Shown: piece after piece, positions 47,598-64,000 of the stretch
How positions within the stretch are numbered: the first letter of the stretch is position 1
Layout: the number at the start of each line of letters is the position of its first letter
NCBI GenBank assembly: GCA_947568835.1
Contig: OX387607.1
Location: 3,472,001-3,536,000 of the forward strand
Length of the DNA stretch: 64,000 nucleotides
Direction of reading: 5' to 3'
Source of the DNA: Protonemura montana
Lineage: Eukaryota; Arthropoda; Insecta; Plecoptera; Nemouridae
Translations under genes and position numbers: made by a program
The notes under the pieces: model-generated
The model's input: only the letters and a program-made list of their open reading frames with translations
Database searches by the model: none
Told to the model about the DNA's origin: nothing

Positions 47598-50500
47598 ACG
47601 ATATCATAAAGTCGGGTGCGCTGCGCACCTCGACGACGCCTCCCTCGACGCCGACGCCGAGCTCGGCGAGATGGACGGATGCTACATCCCGAACAACCCA
47701 GCTCAGTATGGACTGGTCGAACTGTCGCCCGGTCACCTCCAGAGTTATCCCGGTTCGTCACGATATCACCCGCAGCCTCTGGGCAGCGCCGGGCAACAGT
47801 CGGGCAACGGGAAAGGGTACACGGGATACGGCCTCGGCTGCAACGGATTGTCGGAAAGTGGGAACAACTTGAACGCTGCGTCGAGTGGCGGGAACAATGG
47901 AAATGGAGGCGTTTACTGGTCTACGGACGACATGGGGTCGTTTTCTTTGCCGGGACTAGATCTGGACCCGTTGCCGAGTTTGTTCCCGTTTAGTCCGTGC
48001 TCGTCGACTAACTACAAGTGAGTAGAACTAGCGAAATTCCTTTAACTTAAGAATAATTTTTAAGGTTTTCTATTGGTATTCTTTTGATAACTCTATTAGA
48101 AGTGTGTAAAAGTGTGTCAAGTCAAACTATTGACTGGAAATCAGGAAGGTGTCATACCTCTAATCCAAAGGAAAACCAGACAAAGGCCCAAGTTTAAATA
48201 GCACGATCAGTACAAAATCTTGTCCCAATCGGAAGGGACGGAGAGGTTTTTGTGTGACAAAAATGATTTTTAAATTGAACGAGAGCGAAACGTAACTATC
48301 AAAATCAAGCTACACAATAAAGTTGCGTATGCTCGACTTTTATAATTAGCAAAATGGCGCACTCGCCATGTCTAGTTTATCGCAGATCGCTGTATGAGTT
48401 GGGTTTTGCGACCCCGCGACAGCTAAGACAGTTGGTTCCCCCATTAATAAATAACTTGAAGCATATCGCAGACCTCTCTGAGAGAAGACTAAGAATATGA
48501 TTGAAAGTTGAGAGAATATTTGACCTATTCGGAGTCACGAAGTGAGAAATAATTTCTCATAAACTTTATTAAAATATCCGGATAAAAGTATATCTGAGGG
48601 TTTAAGTGGTTACTCATCTCCTTGGGGACAGCCAATCAGATACTGCAATTTTCATCTTAACCTCACTTGTACTGACATAATACCGGGACATAATACCTAA
48701 TTCGAAAAAAATGTAATCACTTGGCATTGAGTGAGAAGATAATTGGATTTAAGATGTGATAACCTGAATGAAGTTATTACTTATTCGCACCCACTTTGTG
48801 ATCCAGATATTGGTTGGAATCAGCAGCAGCGATGATTTTATGAGCAGCAACGTTTCATCCCAAATACGACTCGGTTAACGAAAGGTTAATTACATCCATG
48901 GTTACAGACAAATCGATTATTCCACTTTTAACTTTTGCTGGATTGGAACCATGGCTCATTGCAGTACGGGCCTTTTTAGGGACGTCAAAACCAGCGTGAC
49001 TAGGCCCTGGTTGATTTTTCCTGGAGGGTCAACCTGACGTTCTAGAGAAAACCCCATTTACAATGGCAGGTCGGGCAATTATCGTAATTTCATGTGTTAT
49101 TATTGCTTTAAGATGGTAAAATTACTCTTATCTTGACCTAGAGTCAGTTTTGCAATGTACAGTATAAAAGATAGCTGCGGGTTGGACCCTTAGACCCAGT
49201 TTTACCATTCAACTTTTAGTTTCATTGCAGGTTATTAGAGGCGCCTTTTGGAGTATGCCTTATGTTCTTAAGAACTGACCCTTACGTACAGTATTACCTA
49301 AAGTATTACCAACTTAAAGAAATTTACGAGAAAGATCAGTTTCCAAGGGATTGGAAAGTTTCCAGGAAACTCGTCATAGAAAGTTGCCAAGTTGTATAAA
49401 GTCATTTTAATAGCGAATGTCTTTTAGTGTTCGTCCAGCTTTTGTATAAATACACAAAAATCGGCACTTTGGTTTCTCTCCAGTCCGAGCCGCGATTACA
49501 TCCCCTCGTCGTGCAAGGAGAAGCAACCCCACGACATGGCCGACGTGTTACTCTCACTGAAACACGCCATCGTGCACCCCGGCCAGACGGGGCCCATGTC
49601 CCCGGTCTTTCCAGGGTACGGCTCGGCGTCGGCATCGTTGACGTCGGGCGGACAGGCCGCCTACCAAGTGCCGTCGGCGTCACTCTCATATACCGTGCAT
49701 CCGCATCAGGTGAGGGAGGTCTGGGGTTGGGGATGCAGTTGCAATTACCTTGCATAGTTGTGGTTATAGGTCAAATGTGAATGATTGAACAATCCGCATT
49801 TTGTTATTTTACCACCAATGATCCATTTGATTCACAAGTAGAATTTTGGTCCAGTTCTCCAGGTCTCTTAGTCTGAAGGCTCTCGCTTCAAATGCGTTTG
49901 TATTTGTAAAAAAAAAAAAAAAAAAAACTTATTTCTAGGGCCAGATAAATATATTAAAAGAGAACTCATGGTCTCCCAGCCAAGGTTTTAATTCGACTAA
50001 CTTCAAGCCTTAGGAATTACAGGAATCATAGGAAAACGTTCGTAGTTTTTGTTATTCGAAACCCGATTTCAAACTGTGCTTTTCGACTTTGATCTAAGTC
50101 GATTCACACAAATCGAAAGGCTTACCGGGGATTAACCCCAAGAATATTATGGTTTTAATCCTTGTTTTGGGACAAAATCCATGTTTGAGCGTACATTTTG
50201 ATTTTTATGGTATTTATATACCTTGGCTCATTGGCAAAACCCAGAGCCCCGAGACAGTAGCCACGAAGTCAGCCTGCAGCTTGCGCAATTAATGTCGTCC
50301 CTGTTTTCAATTATGTCGCAAAGGTCTGTCCGTCCAAGGAGTCGAACTGCGGGCTCTTACAGTCGTGTGGCCGCGAGCCCAGTTAATGGACATCTAGGTC
50401 ATTCCTGTCATTCCTGTCACGTCCATTTAGTTCACAAGCTGACGGAAGCGGGACATTGGGAATGATCCTCTGAGTGAATTTACATTACATTTGATCAACT

Positions 50501-52865
50501 ATAACATAATCAATACGCATGGGAGATGACGGTGAATGATCCAAAAAGAGTGGGGTAATTGGTTGGGAATAAATGTGTGAAAAATTATAGCTAAATTAAT
50601 TTAGCGACATAAAACGGTGAAAACTAATTAAACAGCTTCTCGTTTTTATAAGACTGATTTTTGATAACATGTTTCTAACTTTTGTTTTGGGATTAATTAG
50701 AGATAATTTATAATATTGATCTTGTTTAACGACGGAATGATGGGCCAACGACACCTTAGCACTGCTAAAATGACGTCCGTTGAAGAAACTGAGACCAGTA
50801 TTTAACATTCCAGATGATGTCACCTGGAGGCGGCTATTCTTCCTCGCAGTACTGCGGAAACGGACAGGATCAGTACGGGGGCGGCGGGGGCGGCGGGGGC
50901 GGCGGGGGCGGCGGCCAACTGATTCATCACAACATGTTTCCGAGCATGAGCGTGAATGTTTCGATGAACATGACGATGCACGGGTACCCTGCCAATGTGG
51001 CGGACAACTTACAGCACCAGATGACTTGTCCACAGGTAAGAGGGAACACTTTTGTCCCCAAAGACATGCGAGCAGATGTCGACAAACAAATAAATTTTGA
51101 TTTTGAGTGGTGTGATACCCAAGCTATGTTTTTTGGGTATTTAGTATCTTCTGATTCGAAATACGATGCAAACGCAGAGCAGGCCAGTTCCATTTGTATA
51201 GTGGTTATCAAATGCCCATGTTATAGAATTTTCAAGGCCCATTTCTGGAAATACTATTCCTAAAATATTTGTATTCCATTGAGATAGCTATATAGCCAAA
51301 TTTCCAAGTTGTTGGTGTAGGTATACAGTTGGTGTATGAGGACCTAAAAATTTAAAAAATAAAATAGATGAGATTTCTTTAATTTACAATATAAAAAATG
51401 TACTAGTTTTGATCTTTTGAGTATTTGGGTAAACATTTCTTTAAAAGGCACAGAGCAGCACTGAAATTTTGGTATTCCCATGAGCTACGTGATTTTTGAC
51501 AGCTTTTAACATACTCGTTATCCCTTACCAGATGCAGTGGGCCGCTGCCCCACCAAACCTCTCCCCCGTTTACCCCCCACCTCAAGGGATGATGTCCCCG
51601 TCCTCGTACCCAAATGGCGCGACATACTCATTCACCGCCGACTTCCGCCCGCCACCCCCGCTGCTGACCGACCTGCCCATGTCGCCGCCACTGGCGAGCT
51701 ACAAGCAGAAGATGTCGCCGCTATATCAGGCCGCAGTGGTATCGCCGCTACGGTCATCAAAGCGTACGCCGAAACCTGTGCCGGTCGCCGTCATCGACGA
51801 ATCAGCGCGGCCAAACCTATGCCGGATTTGCGGCAAGACGTACGCCAGGCCAAGCACGCTCAAGACGCATCTGCGTACGCACTCAGGGGAGAAACCCTAT
51901 AGGTAACTGCTGTGTCTCACATGTTGCACTCTCTACTACTCTGATAACAGTCCAGTGGTCCTTGTCAAGTATGGTGCTCTGAGGTTGGAGGAGAGTGGAA
52001 CTGTGTAACCAATTGCTCCGTGTCTTTCCAAAATTAAAAAAAAAAAAATGTAGTAAGTAAAGGTTTACAAACTTTACTAAAAATCAGCGACCCAAACCAA
52101 AACAGGAATCGTTATAGGAACTGAAACGTTGATCTCAGAATCAGAATCCGAACCAAAAAAAAGCAGTTTACAAGAACTGGAACCAGAACCAAAATTCATC
52201 ATTTTTGAGAACCGGAGCCGGAACAGAATCGTTATCAATTATGTTTAGCAGCAAGATATTGCTGGATGTCAATATTTCTAGTTTTCATTAAAAGCAAATA
52301 GGAGATTTCCTAGCTTCATGCAGTAAGACTGGCTCCTTTCCTTTGGAATCAGTTTGATAACATAATATTCCTTCACAATCCACATTTTTTCCGAAATATT
52401 TCTCTACACTGGCAAGCACTAACATAGAAAAGTGACGTAGCATTACGCCAAATGTCAAGCTTCCGTTGACTGTAATAAATAGACCATTTCAGTACCATAA
52501 CTAATTACTTCCCATTTCTCAGATGCTGCGATTGCAACAAGACGTTCAGCCAGGCAGCCAACCTAACGGCACACGTACGCACGCATTCCGGCGAGAAACC
52601 GTTCCGGTGCCCGATCTGCGATCGCCGGTTCTCACAGTCCAGTTCCGTCACGACACACATGCGCACGCACTCGGGAGAACGTCCATACCGCTGCCGCATG
52701 TGCAAGAAAGCTTTCTCCGACTCGTCCACCTTAACCAAACATCTGCGAATACACAGCGGTGAAAAACCATACCAGTGCAAGCTGTGCCTGCTTCGATTTT
52801 CGCAGTCAGGTAACCTCAATCGGCACATGAGGGTCCATGGTGGCTCCGGCAACGGAACACCCTGA
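47598..52865 (+). CDS. gl: Glass, zinc-finger transcription factor of photoreceptor development (N-terminus incomplete)
   Basis: In flies, Glass is a nuclear C2H2 protein that drives photoreceptor identity. Exons are 47598-48017, 49484-49709, 50814-51035, 51532-51902 and 52523-52865, in phase for about 527 residues. Family blocks before the fingers include [57 protein letters not shown] and [13 protein letters not shown]. Five C-terminal fingers follow from [20 protein letters not shown] to [19 protein letters not shown], close to fly Glass. An intron splits the fingers after EKPYR. The third exon encodes a 14-Gly run from GGGGGC-type repeats. The first exon here starts with the last base of a codon after TTTTCCAG, so an upstream exon is expected. 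An in-frame ATG at 47473 without splicing is the alternative. The introns of 1.5, 1.1, 0.5 and 0.6 kb hold one tRNA-related repeat. Confidence 0.93.
50331..50400 (-). repeat. Possible tRNA-related SINE fragment in a Glass intron
   Basis: The minus strand reads AACTGGGCTCGCGGCCACAC and then GAGCCCGCAGTTCGACTCC, resembling A-box and B-box promoters of tRNA-derived SINEs. The cloverleaf is poor. It differs from the elements at 43.7 and 47.1 kb. Confidence 0.35.
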
Positions 52866-54283
52866 CAACAACAGGAGGACGCTAAGTGGCACCAGATCTA
52901 CGGTCGTCACGGAACTGCTTTCTGGTGAAACGGGATTTCTTGGATCGAGATTAGAGAAGAACGATGTGGCAACTCCTGTCAAAATACAAGTGGAGAATGG
53001 ACTTTGAAGACTGTGTGTTAACTAGTTACAATGCTATATTCTTAATAAATTGTGAAGACTATTTAATTATCCAGTCGCACCAATTCTTTATATTTTCGGC
53101 TGACATAGCCATTGCCAAAATGTTAAAACGAACTTCTCTTACTGAAATGAAACATTACGTATGTTTTGTTTTTATCAAAGAAGCCTCGACGGATTATTGA
53201 GACGTTTTTAAGACTTTTCTTCAAGCCAGAAAAATTAAGAAGTGCTGTAGAATTATTGCTACAAAAATCAAGAGAGGAAAAGCCAATGAACAATGCCAGT
53301 GAGCAAAAGTGTTTTGCATAAATTGAGCTATCATTTTCATTAGTCTTTCACAAATTGTTGTCTTTAAATCAACTACCAAAGCTCTAGTCGTTATTTATTT
53401 CCATGCCTGTCTATCTAGTCATTTTAAGTGATTTTTTTTTTTTTTTTTTAATAAAAATATTGTGAATATTATGAACTGAAAAGATCCTGTTGTGCTGAGG
53501 ACTGGTTTACTGTAACCCTATCCCACAACTTTAGAAGTGGAATTTACGCTAATGGTTTAATTATTACTAAACATAATACTAACTGCTAACTATGCATGCC
53601 AGTAGCCCATGCTCCAAGAAAAAAACAAGGAAGTAGATAGGTACTAATCTCAGAGCTCTAAACAATCCCTACAGGCAAATATTTCAAAAGCTCAAATTCA
53701 TCGAGAAGATTCAAAATTGTTTCAAAACTGACCGAACTGAGAGAGATAAGAAGAAAACCATACTGAAGAAGAAGCAACCGTTTGTAAAAGCTGACAAGAG
53801 GTGCAATTTTGGGCTATTAAGGTAGTGCTCGAAATAACCATCCCGGTTATTTGGACTTTTTGGAAATTTGCCTTAAACATCACATTTGTATTTTGCCTCT
53901 GGTGTTTGATTGTAGCAAGTGCAAGGCACAGTTAAACAAATTTTAAGTTTTACTGCTTATTTAATCAACCTTTTAGGACAAAAATCAGGAGACAGACATG
54001 ATTTCACTAACACTTTCCCCCGCCGTGAAATCCGATTTAAATTGCAAATACTTGCAATGGGCAAGGTTTTTATTATTAGTAAAATGGATAATAAAATACT
54101 GGTCCCCACCTTTAGAGGCAAGAATAATGACTTAAGTATTATATTGGTCATTGAAATTTGGACCAATCATTGGCCTTCATCAACAAATTGCTTTACTATG
54201 ACTCAAATTAGCCCAACAGTCTCCAGACAGCAAGCAAAGCTTAGCAGGATTGGAATATGCAACTCGATTGTCAAATAAATAAA
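52866..54283 (+). other. Glass 3'UTR with several poly(A) signals
   Basis: No reading frame of note follows the Glass stop. AATAAA occurs near 53036, at 53450-53455 (behind a T-run) and as an overlapping pair at 54274-54283, allowing 3'UTRs of about 0.2 to 1.4 kb. An inverted copy of the dispersed repeat end lies within it, at about 54025. Confidence 0.45.
54020..54076. repeat. Dispersed repeat end, inverted copy 4
   Basis: GATTTAAATTGCAAATACTT followed by GCAATGGGCAAGG and TTTTTATTATTAGTAA is the reverse complement of the repeat end plus inverted-repeat edge seen at 43955-44015 and 36325-36385. Confidence 0.6.
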
Positions 54284-54337
54284 GTGGTTAAGGATGGACA
54301 CAAAGACAAGTTCACAAACAAGAGGTTCATTACAAGA

Positions 54338-57300
54338 TTTTATTTCAAAGATTTTTTTCTCTGGAAGATCCAATAGCCCTACACAATTTTTTCATTTTTA
54401 TATTTTTAAAACTGCGACTAATGTTGATTTGTGTTGTCTGTTGTAACTAGCTACAATTTTATTTATACTGAATCTACATTTAACTTCAACTGAATTATTC
54501 TTGCGGAACAATATCAGAGACATTAGTTGTCCGTTCGTCGAAAGGCTGACATTTCGACACGAACGACACGTTCCGTCCAGCCAGCATTGGCGGCGATGTA
54601 GAAACGATATCAAATCATACAGAACGTCTCTCGAATGGAACCCAAATCATTTTTACGCAAATGACTATGTAAATGTTATCCACTTTTTTTTCTTTCATCT
54701 TCAATCGCATCGAAAGAAAAAAATCCATTGCCAACTTTTTTGTTCCTCTCGCTTAGTCATTCTCGTGACGCACAGAATTCAGCCGAGTCCATTATTCTAT
54801 TCACCGAGTAAACTTATCGAAAAGAACACAAAAAACATTTAGAGCAGTAAACGAAACATATTATATAAAATATAACTTTACAATATATGCAAAACAAGAG
54901 GTGATGTAAATTAGATTGTTGCAGAATTGTTCGTCTCAGACATGCTATTCGATTGGCTGGGAATCGTGAGGCAATCAGTCGCTAGATACGCACTTCGGTC
55001 CATTGTCCGTTCTTTGCCGCTGTCCCACTCGCAATCACACGTCTCGTCTCCCAGCCAACCACATTCATCTCGTTCTCCGACGAGAAGAAAAACGGAACTT
55101 AACTCTAAATATATAATTATAATGAAAGCAGTTTGAAATTATCGTGTAGTCGCTAAGTAAAACAAGTGGCGCTTGCTCCGGACAAGGCAGGCGACTTCGC
55201 AACACTACCAGATGCAAGGAAGAAATAAGATGCCTTGAGCCGCGTTCGCACGAGGAGAGCGACTCGGTCGCCGGTCTACTCTTGCGGACGCGATCGTTCG
55301 TGCCTCCAACGAGTCACAAAAACCGGGAGTAGGCAAAAAGTAGGCTAGACTTTATCAATAATTAGTTTCTAGAACCCACTCGACGCAGGCTAATCACACC
55401 CGCGGGAGAGTCACGCTAAAAAGTTACAGATGTTTTTAAGATTGAAACTTAAAAATCTTTTTGTGATGCTTCGATCATGTCAACTCTCGTTCTCTTCCGC
55501 TGCTACGGCTCTCGACGTTTCACTTCCTCTTTTAATCAATAAAAAAATACACAATCTCCAAAGCTGCCCCGCAATTTCGCCAGCCGCTCGTTCGAATTTG
55601 GCCGTCCCAATTCCTTTTCAACTAGAGTCGACCGAAAATCTACTGGAATGATTCCTTCGCCGATATGTTAGATTAATCCACATTTTTCTTTTATACAAAT
55701 TCAAACATTGAACAATTAAATTATGCGGTAGGTACATTTCTTTCTCAAACGGGATCAGAACAGTCGTAAATAATGCCAACGACGAAAACTACTTTAGCGT
55801 AGAAAATTTTTCTAGATCTTTCTCGTTACGAATGCACCGTTTACCACTCCATCGCAATGCAAGTGCGAAAAGACAGGGGGAGCACATGCACAATTTGGGT
55901 CCTCCCCCCGTGAGGGAATAAATGCATCGTAAAGCCGATTCCGGTCATTCTGTTGGCCGCTCATCGAGGTCAGCCATCCAACATCAAGTTAAATAAATTT
56001 AAGAGATGCTAGTCACTAGTCAGCGGTTCCCAGCGTTGGAACTAAAACGATTCGGGGACATCCGCACCCAGCCAAGGCTTGGACGGCGTTGAATGTCGGT
56101 GGTGCCTTCTAAAAAAAAACTTGTGGGGGTGGAGAAAATATCGAGAACAAAGTAATTACACGTCTTCTCCGAGACAAAACAGAATGCCTCGTGATAATCG
56201 TATTCTCGAGTTTAAAAAGACTAATTAAAATACGTATGCCCAATTATGTTAAATCATTCGTGCAACCAATTTCGGACTTTGTCAAGACGTACATCAAACG
56301 CAAATAATCCATGCGCTGTCGTCATCTTCAGAAAATTTTCTTTCTTTAGTCAAAATAAACTGTTTGTTTACCGCCACCAAAAATCCAGAATCGACACCGA
56401 CGACCTATTTCTTTTTCCCTTTTTTTTTAAATACACACACACTCACACACATTATCAAAAAGAGTTTATAATATAACAAGATATTATGATTTTTTGTTGC
56501 CTGGATGTGCCCAATTTCGCAAAAACGGGTGAAGCTAATCAAGGTTAGGCAGGCTCGACGAAGACAAAATCTGGAGCACGATATCTAGGCTAAACGTGTC
56601 GCTCGGAGGTTCGCTCGGAGGTCGTGAGTGGGAGGCGAGACGACGACGACCGCTGTCCAACCGACGAGATGTTTTGTACTTTTTCAATTAATATAGTCGC
56701 AGTAAAATAGTTCCGCCGTTGCAGCGTCGGAGCCGCGAATCGCGCTGCGGCGGTCGTCTTCTATTCGGGCGACGGACGCTCGGCGCCGTCTCGGTGTCTG
56801 TCGGTGATCGGCTGGCGGTGACCGGCGGTGCTCAGTTCGGTGTTAGTGGACTTCCGAAGACTCGGGCTTTTGAGAATGATGATTCGAGGGATCGGGGGTG
56901 CTGATCGGCTAGAAAAAAGCCATTTGTTTTATCAGCATCGCTCGGGGAAGTCTGTCGGGTTACGACGGTGGGCGTGGCATGCCGTTCGTCAAGGAGGAGT
57001 CTCTCGAGTTTCTCTGGATACCGCATGAAAAGATCCCGCAACGACCACCAGAAAGTGGCAGCATAGAATAGGAATAAGTCCACTCGTTTGCAGTGAAATC
57101 AAGAGCCACGTTTTCATCTCCCAACGTACATTTCATCATTAAATTGAACTGATTTCCCAATAAATAACTCTATTAAGAGCTCGAAACTGTAAGACCTATT
57201 CGCAACAAAGACAAGACAAGAGAAGTTACCAGCTTCCATCTGCAAGTGCAAAAGACATTTATGCTTCTCTAGGTGCCCAGCTGACCTCCCACCTCCAATA

Positions 57301-57878
57301 AAATTACTAATCCTCTTACTATTTGCTAAACTCAAACCATCACAATCTTTGAGATGCCTGCATTTTTGGAAGGGCAGCTTCGCTACGAGCTTGCAACCAT
57401 TCGCTCACTGTAAAAATGACGCCTCATTTCTCAAACCCACAACCGAACACTATTCCTAACCTACTAACCTAACCCCACTCCCTACTAAACTCCTAGCCAC
57501 TTCCACTGATGAACGCAGGCGATTGTTTCTGTAGATCAGAAGTGTTCATTCGGCTGGTGCAACATAGAGCCTGCGATCACTCTCCAGCTAATTAAATAAA
57601 ACCAATGTATTTGAAAAAAAAAAACCCATCTCTGCTATCAAAAGAGTATCAAAGTGTATTTCATCTTGGAAAGTAAAGTAGTCTGGCTAATGGAACAATT
57701 GCTAGTCCCCATATATTGAAAACCTCATTGCTAGTGTTGAGCTAACATACAAAGGCTTCCACGATTCAAAACATGTGCTGCACTTTAAGATATTAGATGC
57801 TTGTTTCAAGCAACGCAGCAGCAGCTTTTTAGCTTTCCCGACAACAAAATTTTCAGTAAGGATCCTTGACACGTGGAA
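54338..57878 (-). other. Possible long CtBP 3'UTR with poly(A) signal at its end
   Basis: No coding exon is supported between the CtBP stop (57879) and the AATAAA at 54343-54338 on the minus strand. That signal faces the last Glass signal 55 bp away, which suggests the two transcripts end back to back. A long 3'UTR is inferred, not shown; an unseen small gene or a shorter UTR remains possible. Confidence 0.35.

Positions 57879-64000
<6,122 letters not shown>

Noticed and set aside
56620-57030. GC-rich plus-strand open frames at 56.7-57.0 kb
   Set aside because: Arg/Gly-rich translations without motifs, located in the likely CtBP 3'UTR; no splice or start context.

Overview
The window reads as nuclear DNA of an arthropod, most likely an insect. 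The genes are intron-rich with GT-AG splice sites, have eukaryotic poly(A) signals, and are of arthropod type: the hormone receptor HR96, the eye factor Glass, CtBP and 199-residue RpL19. Two cilium or sperm-flagellum genes are present (a Flattop-like gene and CFAP206). The exact order cannot be fixed from sequence alone. Exon limits were set by hand from splice sites, reading phase and similarity to remembered family members.

Layout, left to right. 0.5-5.7 kb (+): a Flattop/CFAP126-like protein with a long extra C-terminus, its 5' end lying outside the window. 6.1-8.4 kb (-): SMG9, a nonsense-mediated decay factor, tail to tail with the previous gene. 8.9-13.3 kb (-): the nuclear receptor HR96. 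14.2-22.3 kb (+): a secreted heparanase-like (GH79) protein with several changed active-site positions, carrying a charged extension of about 1540 residues. 24.8-28.0 kb (+): a secreted protein of 1019 residues that I do not recognise. 28.4-29.0 kb (-): RpL19. 29.5-30.9 kb (+): MAK16, a 60S ribosome assembly factor, head to head with RpL19. 31.4-39.3 kb (-): CFAP206 in 13 exons. 39.3-47.5 kb: a long gene-poor stretch with tRNA-headed, inverted-repeat-bounded elements, homopolymer tracts and GC-rich blocks, possibly regulatory DNA or first introns of the next gene. 47.6-52.9 kb (+): Glass, a five-zinc-finger transcription factor. 54.3-64.0 kb (-): CtBP, running off the right edge, with a possible 3.5 kb 3'UTR.

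Most genes are ordinary conserved genes and do not form an operon or pathway. RpL19 and MAK16 both serve the large ribosomal subunit and share a short divergent promoter region. Flattop-like and CFAP206 both belong to the axoneme but are not adjacent. The most unusual locus is the 14-28 kb block, where the GH79-derived giant secreted protein sits beside a second large, low-complexity secreted protein of unknown role.
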